Of a stretch of DNA of 64,000 nt, positions 23,536 to 36,390 are shown in pieces. Source of the stretch: Paguma larvata (Eukaryota > Chordata > Mammalia > Carnivora > Viverridae). The stretch covers positions 12,248,485 to 12,312,484 of the forward strand of contig CM057823.1 of assembly GCA_030068075.1 (NCBI GenBank), in the 5' to 3' direction. Each line of letters starts with the position of its first letter. The stretch's first letter is position 1. The translations under genes and the position numbers were made by a program. Under the pieces are notes generated by a model. The model saw only the letters and a program-made list of their open reading frames with translations. It did not search any database and was not told where the DNA came from.

Positions 23536-24100
23536 AGAAATGAAATTAAAAAAAATATATATATGGAAACAAATGAAAATGAAAATACAACAATCCAAAC
23601 CCTTTGGAATGCAGCAGACAGTCCTAAGAGGAAAATACATTGCAATCTAGGCCTATCTCAAGTAACAAGAAAAATCACTATACAAAATCTAACAGCACAC
23701 CTAAAGGAACTAGAAGCAGAAAGGCAAAGACACCCCAAACCCAGCAGAAGAAGGGAAATAATAAAAATTAGCGCAGAGATAAACAATATAGAATCCAAAA
23801 AAACAATAGAACAGATCAATGAAAACAAGAGCTGGGTTTTTTGAAAAAATAAACAAAATTGATAAACCTCAAGCCAGGCTTCTCAAAAAGAAAAGACAGA
23901 GGCCCCAAATAGATAAAATCACAAATGAAAATGATTGATTGATTGATTACAACCAATCCCTCAGAAATACAAGCAATTATCAGGGAATATTATGAAAAAT
24001 TATATGCCAACAAACTGGACAACCTGGAAGAAATGAACAAATTCCTAAACACCCACACACTCCCAAAACTTAAATGGAAAGAAATAGAAAATTTGAACAG

Positions 24101-24356
24101 GGGCGCCTGGGTGGCTCAGTCGGTTAAGCGGCCAACTTCAGCTCAGGTCATGATCTCAGGGTCTGTGAGTTCGAGCCCCGTGTCGGGCTCTGTGCTGACA
24201 GCTCGGAGCCTGGAGCCTGCTTCTGATTCTGTGTCTCCCTCTCTCTCTGCCCTTCCCCTGCTCTGTCTCTGTCTCTAAGGTCTCTAAGGTCTGTCTCAAA
24301 GGTCTCTCAAAAATAAATAAACGTTAAAAAATTAAAAAAAAAAAAAAAAAAAAAAA
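24101..24356 (+). mobile_element. SINEC_Fc-like SINE in L1 ORF2
   Basis: Perfect 14-base duplication GAAAATTTGAACAG (24087-24100, 24357-24370). The 3' body has an extra AAGGTCTCT-type tandem expansion (24276-24308). Confidence 0.97.
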
Positions 24357-27303
24357 GAAAATTTGAACAGACCCATAACTAGTGAAGAAATTGAATCAGT
24401 TATCAAAAATCTCCCAACAAATAAGAGTCCTGGACCAGACGGCTTCCCTGGGGAATTCTACCAGACATTTAAAGCAGAGTTAATACCTATCCTCCTCAAG
24501 CTGTTCCAAAAAATTGAAATGGAAAGAAAACTTCCAGACTCATTCTATGAAGTCAGCATCACTTTGATTCCCAAACCAGACAGAGATCTAGCAAAAAAAG
24601 AGAACTACAGGCCAATATCTCTGGTGAATATGGATGCAAAAATTCTCAGCAAGATACTAGCAAATCGAATTCAACAGCGTATAAAAAGAATTATTCACCA
24701 TGATCAAGTGGGATTCATCCCTGGGTTGCAGGGCTGGTTCAATATTCGCAAATCAATCAGTGTGATACATCACATTAACAAAAGAAAAGAAAAGAACCGT
24801 ATGATCCTGTCAATAGATGCAGAAAAAGCATTTGACAAAATACAGCATCCTTTCTTAATAAAACCCTCATGAAAGTCGGGATAGAAGGAACATACTTAGG
24901 CATCATAAAAGCCATTTATGAAAAGCCCACAGCTAATATCATCCTCAGTGGGGAAAAACTGAGAGCCTTTCCCCTGAGATCAGGAACACGACAGGGATAT
25001 TCACTCTCACCACTGCTATTTAACATAGTGTTTGAGGTCCTAGCATCAGCAATCTGACAACAAAATGAAATAAAGGCATCAGAATTGGTGAGGATGAAGT
25101 CAAACTTTCACTTTTCACAGACGACGTGATACTCTACATGGAAAACCTGACAGAATCCACTAAAAGCCTGCTAGAACTGATACATTAATTCAGCAAAGTC
25201 ACAGGGTACAAAATCAATGTGCAGAAATCGGTTGCATTTTTATACACCAATAATGAAGCAACTTAAAGAAAAATTGAGAAACTAATCCCATTCACAATTG
25301 CACCAAAAACCATAAAATACCTAGAAATAAACCTAAGCAAAGATGTAAAGGATCTCTATGCTGAAAACTATGAAAAACTTACAAAGGAAATTGATGAAGA
25401 CACAAAGAAATGAAAAAGCATCCCATGCTCATGGATTGGAAGAAAAAATATTGTTAAAATGTCAGTACTACCCAAAGCAATCTACAAATTCAATGCAATC
25501 CCAATCAAAATTGCACCAGCATTCTTCTCAAAGCTAGAGCAAACAATCCTAAAATTTGTATGGAACCACAAAATAATAGCCAAAGTAATATTTAAGAAGA
25601 AAACCAAAACAGGAGGTATTACAATCCCAGACTTTAGCCTCTACTACTAAGTGGTAGTCATCAAGACAGTATGGTATTGGCACAAAAACAGACACATAGA
25701 CCAGTGAAATAGAGTAGTGAACCCAGAATTGGGCCCACAAGTGTATGGCCAACTGATCTTTGACAAAACAGGAAAGAGTATCCAATGGAAAAAAGACAGC
25801 CTCTTTAACAAATGGTGCTGGGAGAACTGGACAGCAACATGCAGAAGAATGAAACTAGACCACTTCCTTACGCCATACACGAGGATAAATTCAAAATGGA
25901 TAACGGACCTGAATGTGAGACAGGAAACTATCAAAACCCTCGCAGGAAAAAAACCTCGTTGACCTCAGTCACAGCAATTTCTTACTCGACACATCTCCAA
26001 AGATGAGGGAATTAAAAGCAAAAATGAACTATTGGGACCTCATCAAGATAAAAAGCTTCTGCACGGCAAAGGAAACAATCAACAAAACTAATATGCAACC
26101 AACAGAATGGGAATAGATAGTTGCAAACAACTTATTGGATAAAGGGCTAGTGTCCAAAATCTAAAAAGAACTTGCCAAACTCTACACCCAAAAAACAAAT
26201 AATCCAGTGAAGAAATGGGCAGAAGTGATGAATAGACACTTTTCCAAAGAAGACATCCAGATGGCCAAGAGACACATGAAATGATGCTCAAAGTCACTCA
26301 TCATCAGGGAAATACAAATCAAAATCACACTGAGATACCACCTCACACAAGTCAGAGTGGCTAAAATGAACAAATCAGGAAACTATAGATGCTGGCGAGG
26401 ACGTGGAGAAATAGGCACCCTCTTACACTGACAGTGGGAATGCAAACTGGTGCAGCTGCTCTGGAAAACCATGTGGAGGCTCCTTTAAAAAATGGAAATA
26501 GAACTACCCTATGACCCAGCAATAGCACTACTAGGAATTTACCCAAGAAATACAGGAGTGCGGATGCACAGGGGCACACGTCCCCTAATGTTTACAGCAG
26601 CACTTTCGACAACAGCCAAATCATGGAAAGAGACTAAGTGCCCATCAACTGATGAATGGATAAAGATGTGGTTTATATATATTCAGTGGAATACTACATG
26701 GCAATGGGAAAGAATAAAATCTGGTCATTTGTAGCAATGTGGATGGAACTGGAAGGTATTAGGCTAAATGAAATACGTGAGGCAGAAAAAGACAGATCAG
26801 ATACCATATGATTCCACGCATAGGTAGATTCTGAGAGACGTACCAGAAAACCATGGGGGAGGGGAAGAGGGAAAAAAAAAAGTCACAGAGAGGGAAGGAG
26901 GCAAAACATAAAAGACTCTTAAGTACTGAGAACAAACTGAGGGTTGATGGGGGGTGTGGGAGAGGGGAGGAGGAGGGCACTTGTTGGGATGAGCATTGGG
27001 TATTACATGGAAACCAATTTGACAATAAATTATATTAAAAATAATAATAAATAATGCCTGATCTTAAATAAAAATGAATTATAAAAATAAAATAGCCAAA
27101 GTATACAATAACAAAAGTTTCATTAACTTCATATATAGAGTTTCAAAACCCTTTAAAATAAGAATAAAAATCAAAATAACAGTAAATAGCAATTTAACAG
27201 AAACATATCAACTAAGTGTGAGTAATATTTAACTTCAGGATGCAAAGCTCTGCAATCATCTGGGTTGAAATTCAGCACTGCCACATAGAAAGAAAAATGC
27301 ATA

Positions 27304-27524
27304 ATGGTCATCAGGGTGACTCAGTCAGTTAAGCATCCAACTTTACCTCAGGTCATGATCTCGTGGTTTGTGGGTTTGAGTCCCACATCAGGCTTTCCAC
27401 TCTCGGTGAGGGGCCCACATCAGATCCTCTGTCTCTCTCTCTCTCTCTCTCTCGCCCCCCCTCACCACTCGTTCTCTCTCTTTCTCTCAAAAATAAATGA
27501 ACATTAAAAAAATTTCTTTAAAAA
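27304..27524 (+). mobile_element. SINEC_Fc-like SINE
   Basis: Perfect 17-base duplication AGAAAGAAAAATGCATA (27287-27303, 27525-27541). Confidence 0.95.
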
Positions 27525-27716
27525 AGAAAGAAAAATGCATAAATTGACAACAAGACCAGTAAATGTGAGAGGAAGAATGAAAAATAAAAATGTAGACTGG
27601 ATAAAAAAGAAGTTGGGAAATTAACACATAATTCTGAGAGCAACCCTAAGTTTATTCAATGCAAATCTTTCATAAGAACCTCTTAAGACAGGGTGAATTT
27701 ATATAAAATGAATGAG

Positions 27717-27929
27717 AGGGGCACCTGTCTGGCTCGGTCAGTTAAGCATCCGACTTTCGGTTTTGGCTTAGGTAGTGATCTCACGGTTTTGTGAGTTTGA
27801 GCCCTACGTATGGCTCTGCATAGGTTGCTCAGAGCTTGCTTAGGATTCTCTCTCCCTCTCTCTGTCCCTCCCAAACTCATGCTGTCTCTGTCTCTCTCAA
27901 AATAAATAAATAAACTTAAAAAAACTTTT
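27717..27929 (+). mobile_element. SINEC_Fc-like SINE
   Basis: Flanked by AAATGAATGA / AAATGAATAA. Confidence 0.93.
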
Positions 27930-29016
27930 AAATGAATAAAAGGAAAAATCAGCAATTTTGTGATTATACACCTCGTAGAAGACAAAAGTTATCTTCAAGT
28001 CCAACTGTCTTTCTATTGTACTTCAGTGCCTTCATTTTATGAATGAACAACCAAAGCAGATCAGGTGCCAGTATGTGATGACACATGCTGCATGGCAAAT
28101 TTCTAGAAGCAACAAAGCTTTGGTATTTTTTCCAACGGCTTCTATCAATGCTACCACAGACTACGAATATCCCTAGCAACCTCTACCCTCTGGGCTTCAA
28201 AGAGCCTAAAAAGAGAGTGAATCTCTACCCTACCCTAGCATATCAGACTAAAGATGGAAGAAGAGATCATAAAAACGTAGAGACAAGAAAATGGAAGTCA
28301 GAAAGAAACAAAGATTTAGGGTAGACTCAGGACAGAAGATCACTGGTTTAACTTATTTTTGAGAAAATACGAAATTCCTCTAAGTACTTATTCTCCCATG
28401 AAGAAATTAGTCAAAAACCATCCACTTTTTTAATCTTCCCATATATTAAGCATTTTATCAAAAAAAAAATCACCTTTAAAAGAGGTTGACTGCTACTACT
28501 AACTTTTACAAGAGATAAGCTTAACTTTTATCTGAAAGCTAAAGTCTCCTAAAATAAATAATTTTTCCCTAGTATCTTGAGGGCATGTAATTTACATATT
28601 TGATTAAAAGGAACAAATACTCTGACCAGATTCATGATAAGCCCACCCAAATTAAGTACTTCTCTATATATGAGCAAGAATCGATTTGAAAATATATTTT
28701 ATATCTAAACTCAATAAAAGCAAAAATGACAACCTACCAAGACATAAACCTAACATAAAACATAGAGACCCATTTTAAAGATAACTAACATGATTGAGTT
28801 CCTGGATGGTTAGTCTCAAAATTCTAACTATATTAATTAAATCAGCACACTCAAGAAGCAGTATCAGGAAAAAATGTCAGCAGGATTTTTCTTCAAATCA
28901 CACAAGTTTATATTAAAGTTCTCTAGGAAGAGAAAATGCTCAAAAGTAGTACATCTTTTTTTTTTGAAAAATAACCAATAAAGAGAAGCTCACTCTGAAT
29001 ATGAAATGGTACAAAA
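27930..29016. other. WRN intron 1, no gene seen
   Basis: AT-rich. About 27,985-28,100 may be a worn MIR/L2 piece (TTCATTTTATGAATGAACAA); otherwise unassigned. Confidence 0.4.
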
Positions 29017-29457
29017 CAACAGTAATTCAAATTATGTGGAACTGGTATAAAAAGAGATATAAATCAACGGAATAAAATATAGCATGTCCTGAAACATCCA
29101 TAAAAATACAGAAATTTGACATATGATAAAGGAGCCATTTCTCATCTTTGAGAAAGAACAAAGTACTCAACAAATGAGGCCAAGAAAACTGCCTGTAATT
29201 CTGATACACCACTGTCAGCAAAAAGTTAAAAGATTAATCATATACAATATATTTGCAAGAGAACAGAAACTGGCCTTATCATTTTCAAAGACATTTTGTA
29301 GAAATTATCAACATTTTAAACTGCATGCCCTTTAAGCCTGCAATGATATCTATCTTGTGGAAATACATGCATATATGCACCAAGATGTATACGTTATATC
29401 AGTCTGTAATAACAAAAATACTAGAAGCAACTGATAGGGTAAATTAACACTTAAATA
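29017..29457 (+). mobile_element. Ancient L1M ORF2 fragment
   Basis: Worn L1 phrases: GTGGAACTGGTATAAAAAGA, GATAAAGGAGCCATTTC and TGTAATAACAAAAATACTAG. Confidence 0.55.
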
Positions 29458-29465
29458 AACAATAC

Positions 29466-30420
29466 ATGTCCAAAAAGAATTCAAACTCAACACCCCAAAA
29501 AAAAACAAAAAACAAAAAATCCAGTGAAGAAATGGGCAGCGGACATGAATAGACATTTTTCCAAAGAAGACATCCAGATGGCTAACGGACAGATGAAAAT
29601 ATGCTCAACATCACTCATCATCAGCCAAATACAAATCAAAGCCACAATAAGATACCAACTCGCACCCATCAAAATGGCTCAAATTAACAACTCAAGAAAC
29701 AATAGATGTTGCCGAAGATGCGGAGGATGTACTGTTGGTGGGAATGCAAACTGGTGCAGCCACTGTGGAAAAAAGTGTGGAGGACCCTCCAAAAATTAAA
29801 AATAGGGCTACCCTATGCCCCAGCAGTCGCACTACTAGGACTTTATCCAAAGGATACAAAAATGCTAATTCGAAGGAGCACATGCACCCCAATGTTTATA
29901 GCAGCGCTATCAACAATAGCGAAATTATGGAAAGAGTCCAAATGTCCACTGACTGATGAATGGATAAAGAAGATATGGTATATATACAGTGGAATATTAC
30001 TTGTCAGTCTAAAAGAATGAAATCTTCCCATCTGCAACAATGTGGATAGAAATGGAATGTATTACACTAAACAAGTCAACCAGAGAAAGACAAATATCAT
30101 ATTATTTCACCCACAGGTGGAATTTAAGAAACACAACAGATGAACATGGGGGAAGGAAAGGAAAAATAAAATAAGATTAAAACAGAGAGGGAGGCAAACC
30201 ATAAGAGACTCTTAAATACAGAGAACAAACTGAGGGTTGCTGGAGGGGAGGTGGGTAGGGAGATGGGCTACATGGGTAATGGGCATTAACGAGGGCACTT
30301 CGTTGGGATGAGTGCTAGGTGTTGTATATAAGTGATGAATCAGTAAATTCTACTCCTGAAACCAATACTACACTATATGTTAACTAACTTGCATCTAAAT
30401 TTTAAGAAATAAATTTTAAA
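29466..30420 (+). mobile_element. L1 ORF2 3' end and 3' UTR, 5'-truncated
   Basis: AAGAAATGGGCAGCGGACAT, TTTCCAAAGAAGACATCCAG, and a 3' UTR with GAACAAACTGAGGGTTGCTG. Truncated L1 directly after the older L1M piece; ORF2 frames broken. No clear target duplication. Confidence 0.82.
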
Positions 30421-30589
30421 AAGAAAATTAACAAGGACACATCCATAATACGGCTTAATAAGCAATTAGTAAAAAAATAAAATAGAACTACATGTATAAG
30501 ATGACAAGTTCTATATCATATATATAAAGTCAAACAGGAAAAATTACGTGTAAGTAGTAGTTACCATTTAAATTTTAAAATACAAAATG

Positions 30590-30823
30590 AGGGGTGCTTG
30601 GGTGGCTCAGTCGGTTAAGCGTCCAAATTCGGTTCAGAACATGATCTCACAGTTCGTGAGATTGAACCCTGCATCAGGCTCTGTGCTGACAGCTCAGAGC
30701 CTGGAGCCTGCTTGAGATTTTGTGTCTGTCTGTCTGTCTGTCTCTCTCTGCCCCTCCCCAACCTTCTCTCAAAAATAAACATTAAAATAACTTTTATAAA
30801 TATAAAATAAAATTGAATTTAAA
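30590..30823 (+). mobile_element. SINEC_Fc-like SINE
   Basis: Flanked by AAAATACAAAATG copies (about 30,577-30,589 and 30,828-30,840); contains a (CTGT)n run in the body. Confidence 0.93.
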
Positions 30824-30840
30824 ATTTAAAATACAAAATG

Positions 30841-32559
30841 TAAATGCAAAGAACAATCCAGAAGAATACATATCAGTTAATAGGGTCCCTAAAGGAAAAG
30901 AATGGAATTGAAGTCAGGTATGTGAAGGGAGAGATTTAATATTCTATAGTTTGTTTCTCAACAACCATATCTCTCTTTCCCACCCTCCCTCCCTCCTATC
31001 TACCTCTTTCTTGCAATCTGAGAGTAATTTGAGCCTCTGTAAATATTGGAATCAATAGTGATTTATATTTTTCCAATTTGGGATCCTGAGGATAAACAAA
31101 TTCTCATGGTTTTAATAAAACCAAGAATGAGAGGAACAGAAATAGGCTTATTACCTTAACACTGGGAAAGAAGAAAGTAATAAACCCATTTCACCCTCTC
31201 TACCATACCTCCCAATGTGTAACAGCAAAGCTTTTTCCGATGACAATAATCTCATCACCAGTACCAGGAATGAAACCCAATTGTTTTAAGGCCAGTGGGG
31301 AAATTTCATTACCCCTACCACATAACCAATACAGGAACTATAGCCTAGGTCTCAGTTCTCTGGTCTCCAACCCTTGTCCACAACTATTAGATGCAGTGGT
31401 CCTCAGGATTCTCTTCACAGTGTATATGATGGGATGCTTTTGCTCCGGCTAAACATGAAGGAAGAAATATATGACCCTGGTTGATGCGCACAGCCATCTT
31501 ACAGCCATACAAGAAATCACTCCAAAAGCAAAGCACTTTCTTGCCTTCTTCATGGAAAAAGGTCAAGCACAGGGCCAGAAAAATAGAGCTCTAATTGAAC
31601 TTGTCTTCAGGCCACTCTATCTCAGGATGTATCAATTAAATAGGTTAATAAACTTTTGTCACTAAAGCCAGTTTCACTTGGGTTTTTCATTAGTTGCAAT
31701 GAAAATATCCCTGTTGATGGGATGGAATAAGTAAAATCTAATGCTACTTCTTGAACTGATTTTTAAACACTATATAGAATTCCATTTTCTTTATCATAAT
31801 TAGTTTAACTATTCTCTATCGATGACAGGTTGCTTACAAGTTTTATCCAAATAATGGTCAATGAACATCCTTATGTGTATCTTTAGGCATTCATATTATT
31901 GTTTCTGCAGGATGGGTTCCTAGACATGAAATTGCTAAGTCATGGAATGCTCCTACTTCTCTGCCTGCTTTCTCACCAATAAATTATTCACAACTCTGAG
32001 AGAGAAGACACGCCAAAGAAGACTACACAGAAAGCCAGGAAAAATTTCTATAGAAGCCGCATTATAACAAGCCTTTGGTGAAAGACTTCAAATTAACAAC
32101 TAAGAAAAGATGCCATCCATCACCTGCCACTCTTGTAAGAACACTTTGGTCAAAGAACAGAAGTCCATGAAGGCCTATGGGTTGACTATGAGTTGCAATA
32201 TATCCATATGTAACTCAATATCTAACTTTTCAGTGTTGGGAGATCAAGTTGGCGATATCTGAGTTGCATGTTAATGGATGATAATCATCACCATCAGTAT
32301 TATAACCATTTATACCTACATCCTACCTCTTTTCTTCCTACTTGTCCAGGGGCTTACAATGTTTGGTACAAAATTTCCAAAGACAGTGCCTCTCAGCTTT
32401 CTGACTAGCTCTCCAATTATCTTGCCTATACCCTGCTCCACTCATTTGTTCCCATGGGGATGCCATGTCATTACCAATAACTGAATCCTTACATAATCTC
32501 AATTCTAAGCATCTCATTCTCCAATCAACATCTCCTATTTTTCAAGTTCATTCCCTCCA
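30841..32559. other. WRN intron 1: mostly unassigned
   Basis: 31,765-31,965 reads as a worn antisense L1 3' ORF2 fragment (GTTCCTAGACATGAAATTGC near 31,917). No credible gene: the open frames at 31,240-31,665 are short and lack homology I recognise. Confidence 0.4.
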
Positions 32560-33120
32560 TAAATTTGATTCAAACAATCCTTTGATCCAACTAGGACCTA
32601 TAATCCAACGGTCCTACCATTCCACTCTCTTCACCACCAGGTAGTCCTTACTTCCTCCTTGACCAGTTTAAATTGCAAAATTATAACCACTTCTTTTCAT
32701 ACTCCCTTAACATCACTGCTCATCTCTGGCTTCATTATTCTCTCCTGTTAAAATTCTCACCCTGCCTGAAGAAAACAAATTCTCCACCTACTCTATGCCT
32801 GTACCTATGCAGTTAACTGAATGCAGCAAGTAAAAAAACTAACCATGCTGACCGGCCTCACTTTAAATTTATGACCACTAACTGTCTTCCTAGCAATTCT
32901 ACAACTTTTCACTTATCTATTTCCTATCCTCTCCTCCTAAAATAACTATTTCATATCATTTCCTCTCTACTTAAACCTATCATATCTCCTCCCTCATCCT
33001 CACTTTCAGCTGACCACCTCACTTCAGATTTCACTGAAAATAAAAGCAATTTAAAAAGAACTTCCATATGTCCTTACCCTGAAACGTATTCACATAATTC
33101 TATCTATGCCCATATACTCT
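32560..33120 (+). mobile_element. Possible ancient L2-type LINE fragment
   Basis: CT-rich worn sequence of the style of L2/CR1 ORF2. The better segment at 34,260-34,515 (with CTCCTATTAAGGATACCAAT) appears to be the same element, interrupted by an LTR and microsatellite. Confidence 0.35.
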
Positions 33121-33124
33121 ACCA

Positions 33125-33730
33125 TGATAGCTAGTTTTATTGTGTCAACTGAATGGACCACACTGAGCCAAGATATTTAGTTAAAATTATTCTAGCCATG
33201 TCTGTCAGGGTGTTTCTAGATGAAGTTAACATTTGTTTTTTATTTTTTTTAATGTTTATTCATTTCTGAGAGAGACAAAGACAGAGCATGAGCAGGGGAG
33301 GGGCAGAGAGAGAGGGAGACTCAGAATCCGAAGCAGGCTCCAGGCTCTGAGCTGTCAGCACAGAGCCCGACGTGAGGCTCAAACCCATGGACTATGAAAT
33401 CATGACGTGAGCCGAAGTCGGATGCTAACTGACTGAGTCACCCAGGTGGCCCAACATTTGAATCAGTAGGTGGAGTACAACAGATGGCTCTCCCTGAAAT
33501 GGGTGAGCCTCTTCGAATCTGCTGAAGGCCTGAATAGAGCAAAAAAGGCTGAGTATGAAAAAATTCACTCTCTCTGCTTGACTATAGTCAAGCTAGGTCA
33601 TTAGTCTTCTCCTGCCTCTAGACCCAGACTTGGAATGAAACATATACCATCAGCTCTCCTGGTTCTCAGACCTTCGGACTTAGACTGGAACTACACCTTC
33701 GGCTCTCCTATGTCTCCAGCTTGCCAACTG
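33125..33730 (+). mobile_element. MLT2-like (ERVL) LTR with SINE
   Basis: Wording typical of MLT2: TTTTATTGTGTCAACTGAAT, CAGGGTGTTTCTAGATGA, GAAGGCCTGAATAGAGC, TCTCCAGCTTGCCAACTG. The 3' end runs into a TA microsatellite. Confidence 0.65.
33236..33452 (-). mobile_element. SINEC_Fc-like SINE in LTR
   Basis: Perfect 8-base duplication AACATTTG (33228-33235, 33453-33460). Confidence 0.93.
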
Positions 33731-34075
33731 TAGATTACATACAGATGTAGATGTACATATGTATACACATATAGGTGTGTATATATACAGCATGTGTATA
33801 TATGTATATAAATAATAGTCTACAATAATATATAATGTATACTCATATATATATGCATATATATATACATACACATATATATATTATAGTATGTATCTCT
33901 CACAATAAGGAATTGGGAACTCGTCCATGCCACTAAGGAGGTTGAGAAATCTATATATATGCATTGATATCAACACTGATGTAGGTACCAGTATAGACAT
34001 ACATACATACACACATATACACATATATATAGGTTACATAGAGACAGAAAGATTATGTATATATATATATATATC
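33731..34075. repeat. TATA/CATA microsatellite region
   Basis: Alternating TATATACATA-type tracts at 33,770-33,895 and 33,990-34,075, separated by unique sequence. Confidence 0.8.
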
Positions 34076-34259
34076 TCCTGAGCTATCTGTGCTCCTAAAT
34101 CCAGTCCCTCCATGTGTATACTAAACTCCATACCATACCCTCTCATCTACTCATGGGCACTTTTCACCTCTCTCCTGAATCACCAATTTTTCTCTCCCTA
34201 CTAGTCTACCAAAAAAGTCCCAAAGTCCTATCAGTATATACGCATACTGCAATTTCTTC

Positions 34260-34515
34260 CATCTTAAAAACACAAATTTGACTCTTGGCTAACTGCTCCA
34301 TTCTTTTTCTCCCCTTTATAGAAAAACTACTCAAAAAAGTCACCTATACTAGTGTCTCTGTCTCTTAAACTCACTGTAGTAATGCCACCCCACCAAAAGG
34401 GCTCCTATTAAGGATACCAATGACTTTCACGTTGCCAAATCCTACAGTCAATTCTCAGTCCTCATCTGGCTCCATACACCAGCCACATATAGCACAATTA
34501 GTCACATTCACCATC
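34260..34515 (+). mobile_element. Worn L2-type reverse-transcriptase segment
   Basis: Recalls the L2/CR1 RT wording (…lactKVTNDLL…FSVLI): AAGGATACCAATGACTTTCA, TGCCAAATCCTACAGTCAAT, TCTCAGTCCTCATCTGGCT. Terminated by the SINE at 34516. Confidence 0.4.
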
Positions 34516-34592
34516 TTTTTTTTTAGAAGTTTATTTATTTATTTATTTATTTTAAGAGAGAGACAGAGTGCAAGCAGGGTAAGGGCAGAGAA

Positions 34593-34643
<51 letters not shown>

Positions 34644-34767
34644 CAAGCAGGCTCCTCAGCATCAGCACAGAGCCCAATGCGGGGCTCGAACTCACAAACC
34701 TTGAGATAATGACCTGAGTGGAAAGCAACAGTTGGACACTTAACTGACTGAGCCACCCAGGCACCCC
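34516..34767 (-). mobile_element. SINEC_Fc-like SINE with long GA run
   Basis: Flanks CACATTCACCATCT / CACATCCACCTTCT. A nearly pure GA tract spans about 34,593-34,639. Confidence 0.93.
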
Positions 34768-35455
34768 CACATCCACCTTCTTCGAACACTGTATTAGACA
34801 TCTGTGACAATTATTCTCCACCTATATCAGTAAGAATTTTTCTTAGAACCCTTTGCTGGTCCCTCCTTACCTTCCCAATCTCTAAACCTCACAGCATTCT
34901 GAATCTAGACAGATTCAGGTCATAAGGTATCCTGGTGACAAGGTGGTTGAGTCAAGGCTGATTGGCACAAAGTCTAGATTCAGGGCATAGACCTTTTCAT
35001 TCTCTTCTGTATATTCACTCCCTTGAAAATAACAATCTGAGGGCTTTAAAATTATCTATAGCACACTAACAACTTCCAAACTTATATAAACCCCCTAGAC
35101 TGCTCCTATGAACTTCAATTTTGTATATCCAATTACTTACTAAATACTTGGATGTCTAATAGGAAAATCATAGTCAATAAGTATAAAAGTTTCCCCAAAC
35201 TGCTCCTTCTCTTAATTACAATTCTCAGTAAGTGAGCATCCTTCTGATTGCTCAAGCCAAAAATCTTGGTTATCCTCGACTCTTCTCCTTTCACACTTCA
35301 CATCCAATCTAGCAGCAAAAAAACTACCTCTAAAATAGAGCTGAAAACCACCTTCTCTCACCACCTTCATAGCTAAAATCCTGGTTCAAGTTGCATTACC
35401 TCTTATCTCGTCTCTATAATCTAGTCCCAAAACAGTGGCCAAAGAGATTCCATTA
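34768..35455. other. WRN intron 1, no feature seen
   Basis: Unassigned, possibly more of the worn L2 element. Confidence 0.35.
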
Positions 35456-35629
35456 AAAGATAATTCAATTTAAAGAATAATACACCATAACCAAGTGAGA
35501 TTTATCCCAGGAATGCAAGGGTGGTTCAACATAAGAAAATCAATCAATGCAATGTATCACTTCAATAGAATGAAAGAAAAATACCACATAATCATCTCAA
35601 TTGGCACGCATGTGTGCACGCATGCGCAC

Positions 35630-35665
<36 letters not shown>

Positions 35666-35774
35666 CATCTGAAAGACCCACTACTCTTTCATGATAAAAA
35701 AAAAAAAAGACTCAGAAAACTAGGAGTGAAAGGAACTTCCTCAACATGAAAAGACATTTATAAAAACCCCACAG

Positions 35775-35934
35775 CAGGGCACCTGGATGGCTCAGTCAGT
35801 TAAGTGTCCAACTCTTGTTTTGGGCTGAGGGCATGATCTCAGGGTTCATGAGTTTGAGACTGTTAGGTACTTTTTCTCTCCCTCTCCCTCTACCCCTCCA
35901 CCCCATCAAAATAAACAAATAAACTTTAAAAAAA
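35775..35934 (+). mobile_element. SINEC_Fc-like SINE, body shortened
   Basis: GGGCACCTGGATGGCTCAG head; middle deleted. Confidence 0.85.
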
Positions 35935-35969
35935 ATTCACAGCTAATATATTCAATGGTGACAGACTGA

Positions 35970-36080
35970 CTGTGTGGAGCTTGCTTGGAATTCTCTCTCT
36001 TCCTCTCTCTCTGACCCTCCCCCATTGGCTCTGTCTCTTTCTCAAAATAAATAAACTTTTAAAATTTTTTTTAAAAAAAG
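35970..36080 (+). mobile_element. SINEC_Fc-like SINE, 5'-truncated
   Basis: Only the GTGTGGAGCTTGCTTGGAAT body, CT run and AAATAAATAAAC tail. Confidence 0.8.
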
Positions 36081-36179
36081 AAAGAAAAGCAAGGCGAGGG
36101 ATACTCACTTTCACCACTGCTATTCAACACTGTTTTGGGAATTCTGGCCAGAGAAATTACACATAAAAATAAATAAATA

Positions 36180-36390
36180 GGGGCGCCTGGGTGGCTCAGC
36201 CGGTTAAGCATCTGACTTTGGCTCAGGTCATGATCTCGCGGTTTGTGGGTTCGAGCTCCGCACTGGGCTGTGCTGACAGCTCAGAGCCTGGAGCCTGCTT
36301 CGGATTCTGGGTCTCCCTCTCTCTCTGCCCCTCCCCTGCTCATGCTCTGTCTCTCTCTCAAAAATGAATAAACACTAAAAAAAATTATAA
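36180..36390 (+). mobile_element. SINEC_Fc-like SINE
   Basis: Near-consensus copy; flanked by (A)AAATAAATAAATA repeats. Confidence 0.93.

Larger units (their letters stand above)
23019..27056 (+). mobile_element. 5'-truncated felid-type L1 (ORF2 + 3' UTR), two SINEs inside
   Basis: Flanked by an 11-base duplication CCTGATCTTAA (23008-23018, 27057-27067), which fixes both ends. It begins in the ORF2 endonuclease C-terminus (HSIWSKIDHILGHK), continues through the reverse transcriptase ([27 protein letters not shown] near 24,815; FTDD near 25,114, where F-A-D-D is usual) and ends in a 3' UTR with an ATTAAAAATAATAA tail. ORF2 is broken by SINEs at 23312 and 24101, stops (e.g. near 24,870 and 25,055) and frameshifts, so it is not autonomous. 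Relatively recent by target-site preservation. Confidence 0.95.

Noticed and set aside
24101..24180. tRNA-like heads with A/B box motifs
   Set aside because: They are SINE heads with bodies, tails and target duplications, not functional tRNA genes.
23034..26734. L1 ORF2 pieces as functional genes
   Set aside because: Interrupted by two SINEs, stops and frameshifts and truncated at the 5' end, so no intact protein.
31240..31665. Two consecutive short open frames in WRN intron 1
   Set aside because: Different frames, no known similarity, no splice or promoter context.
33680..34124. Periodic short units suggestive of a CRISPR or satellite array
   Set aside because: Irregular TA/CATA microsatellite; no spacer-repeat structure, and the genome is mammalian.
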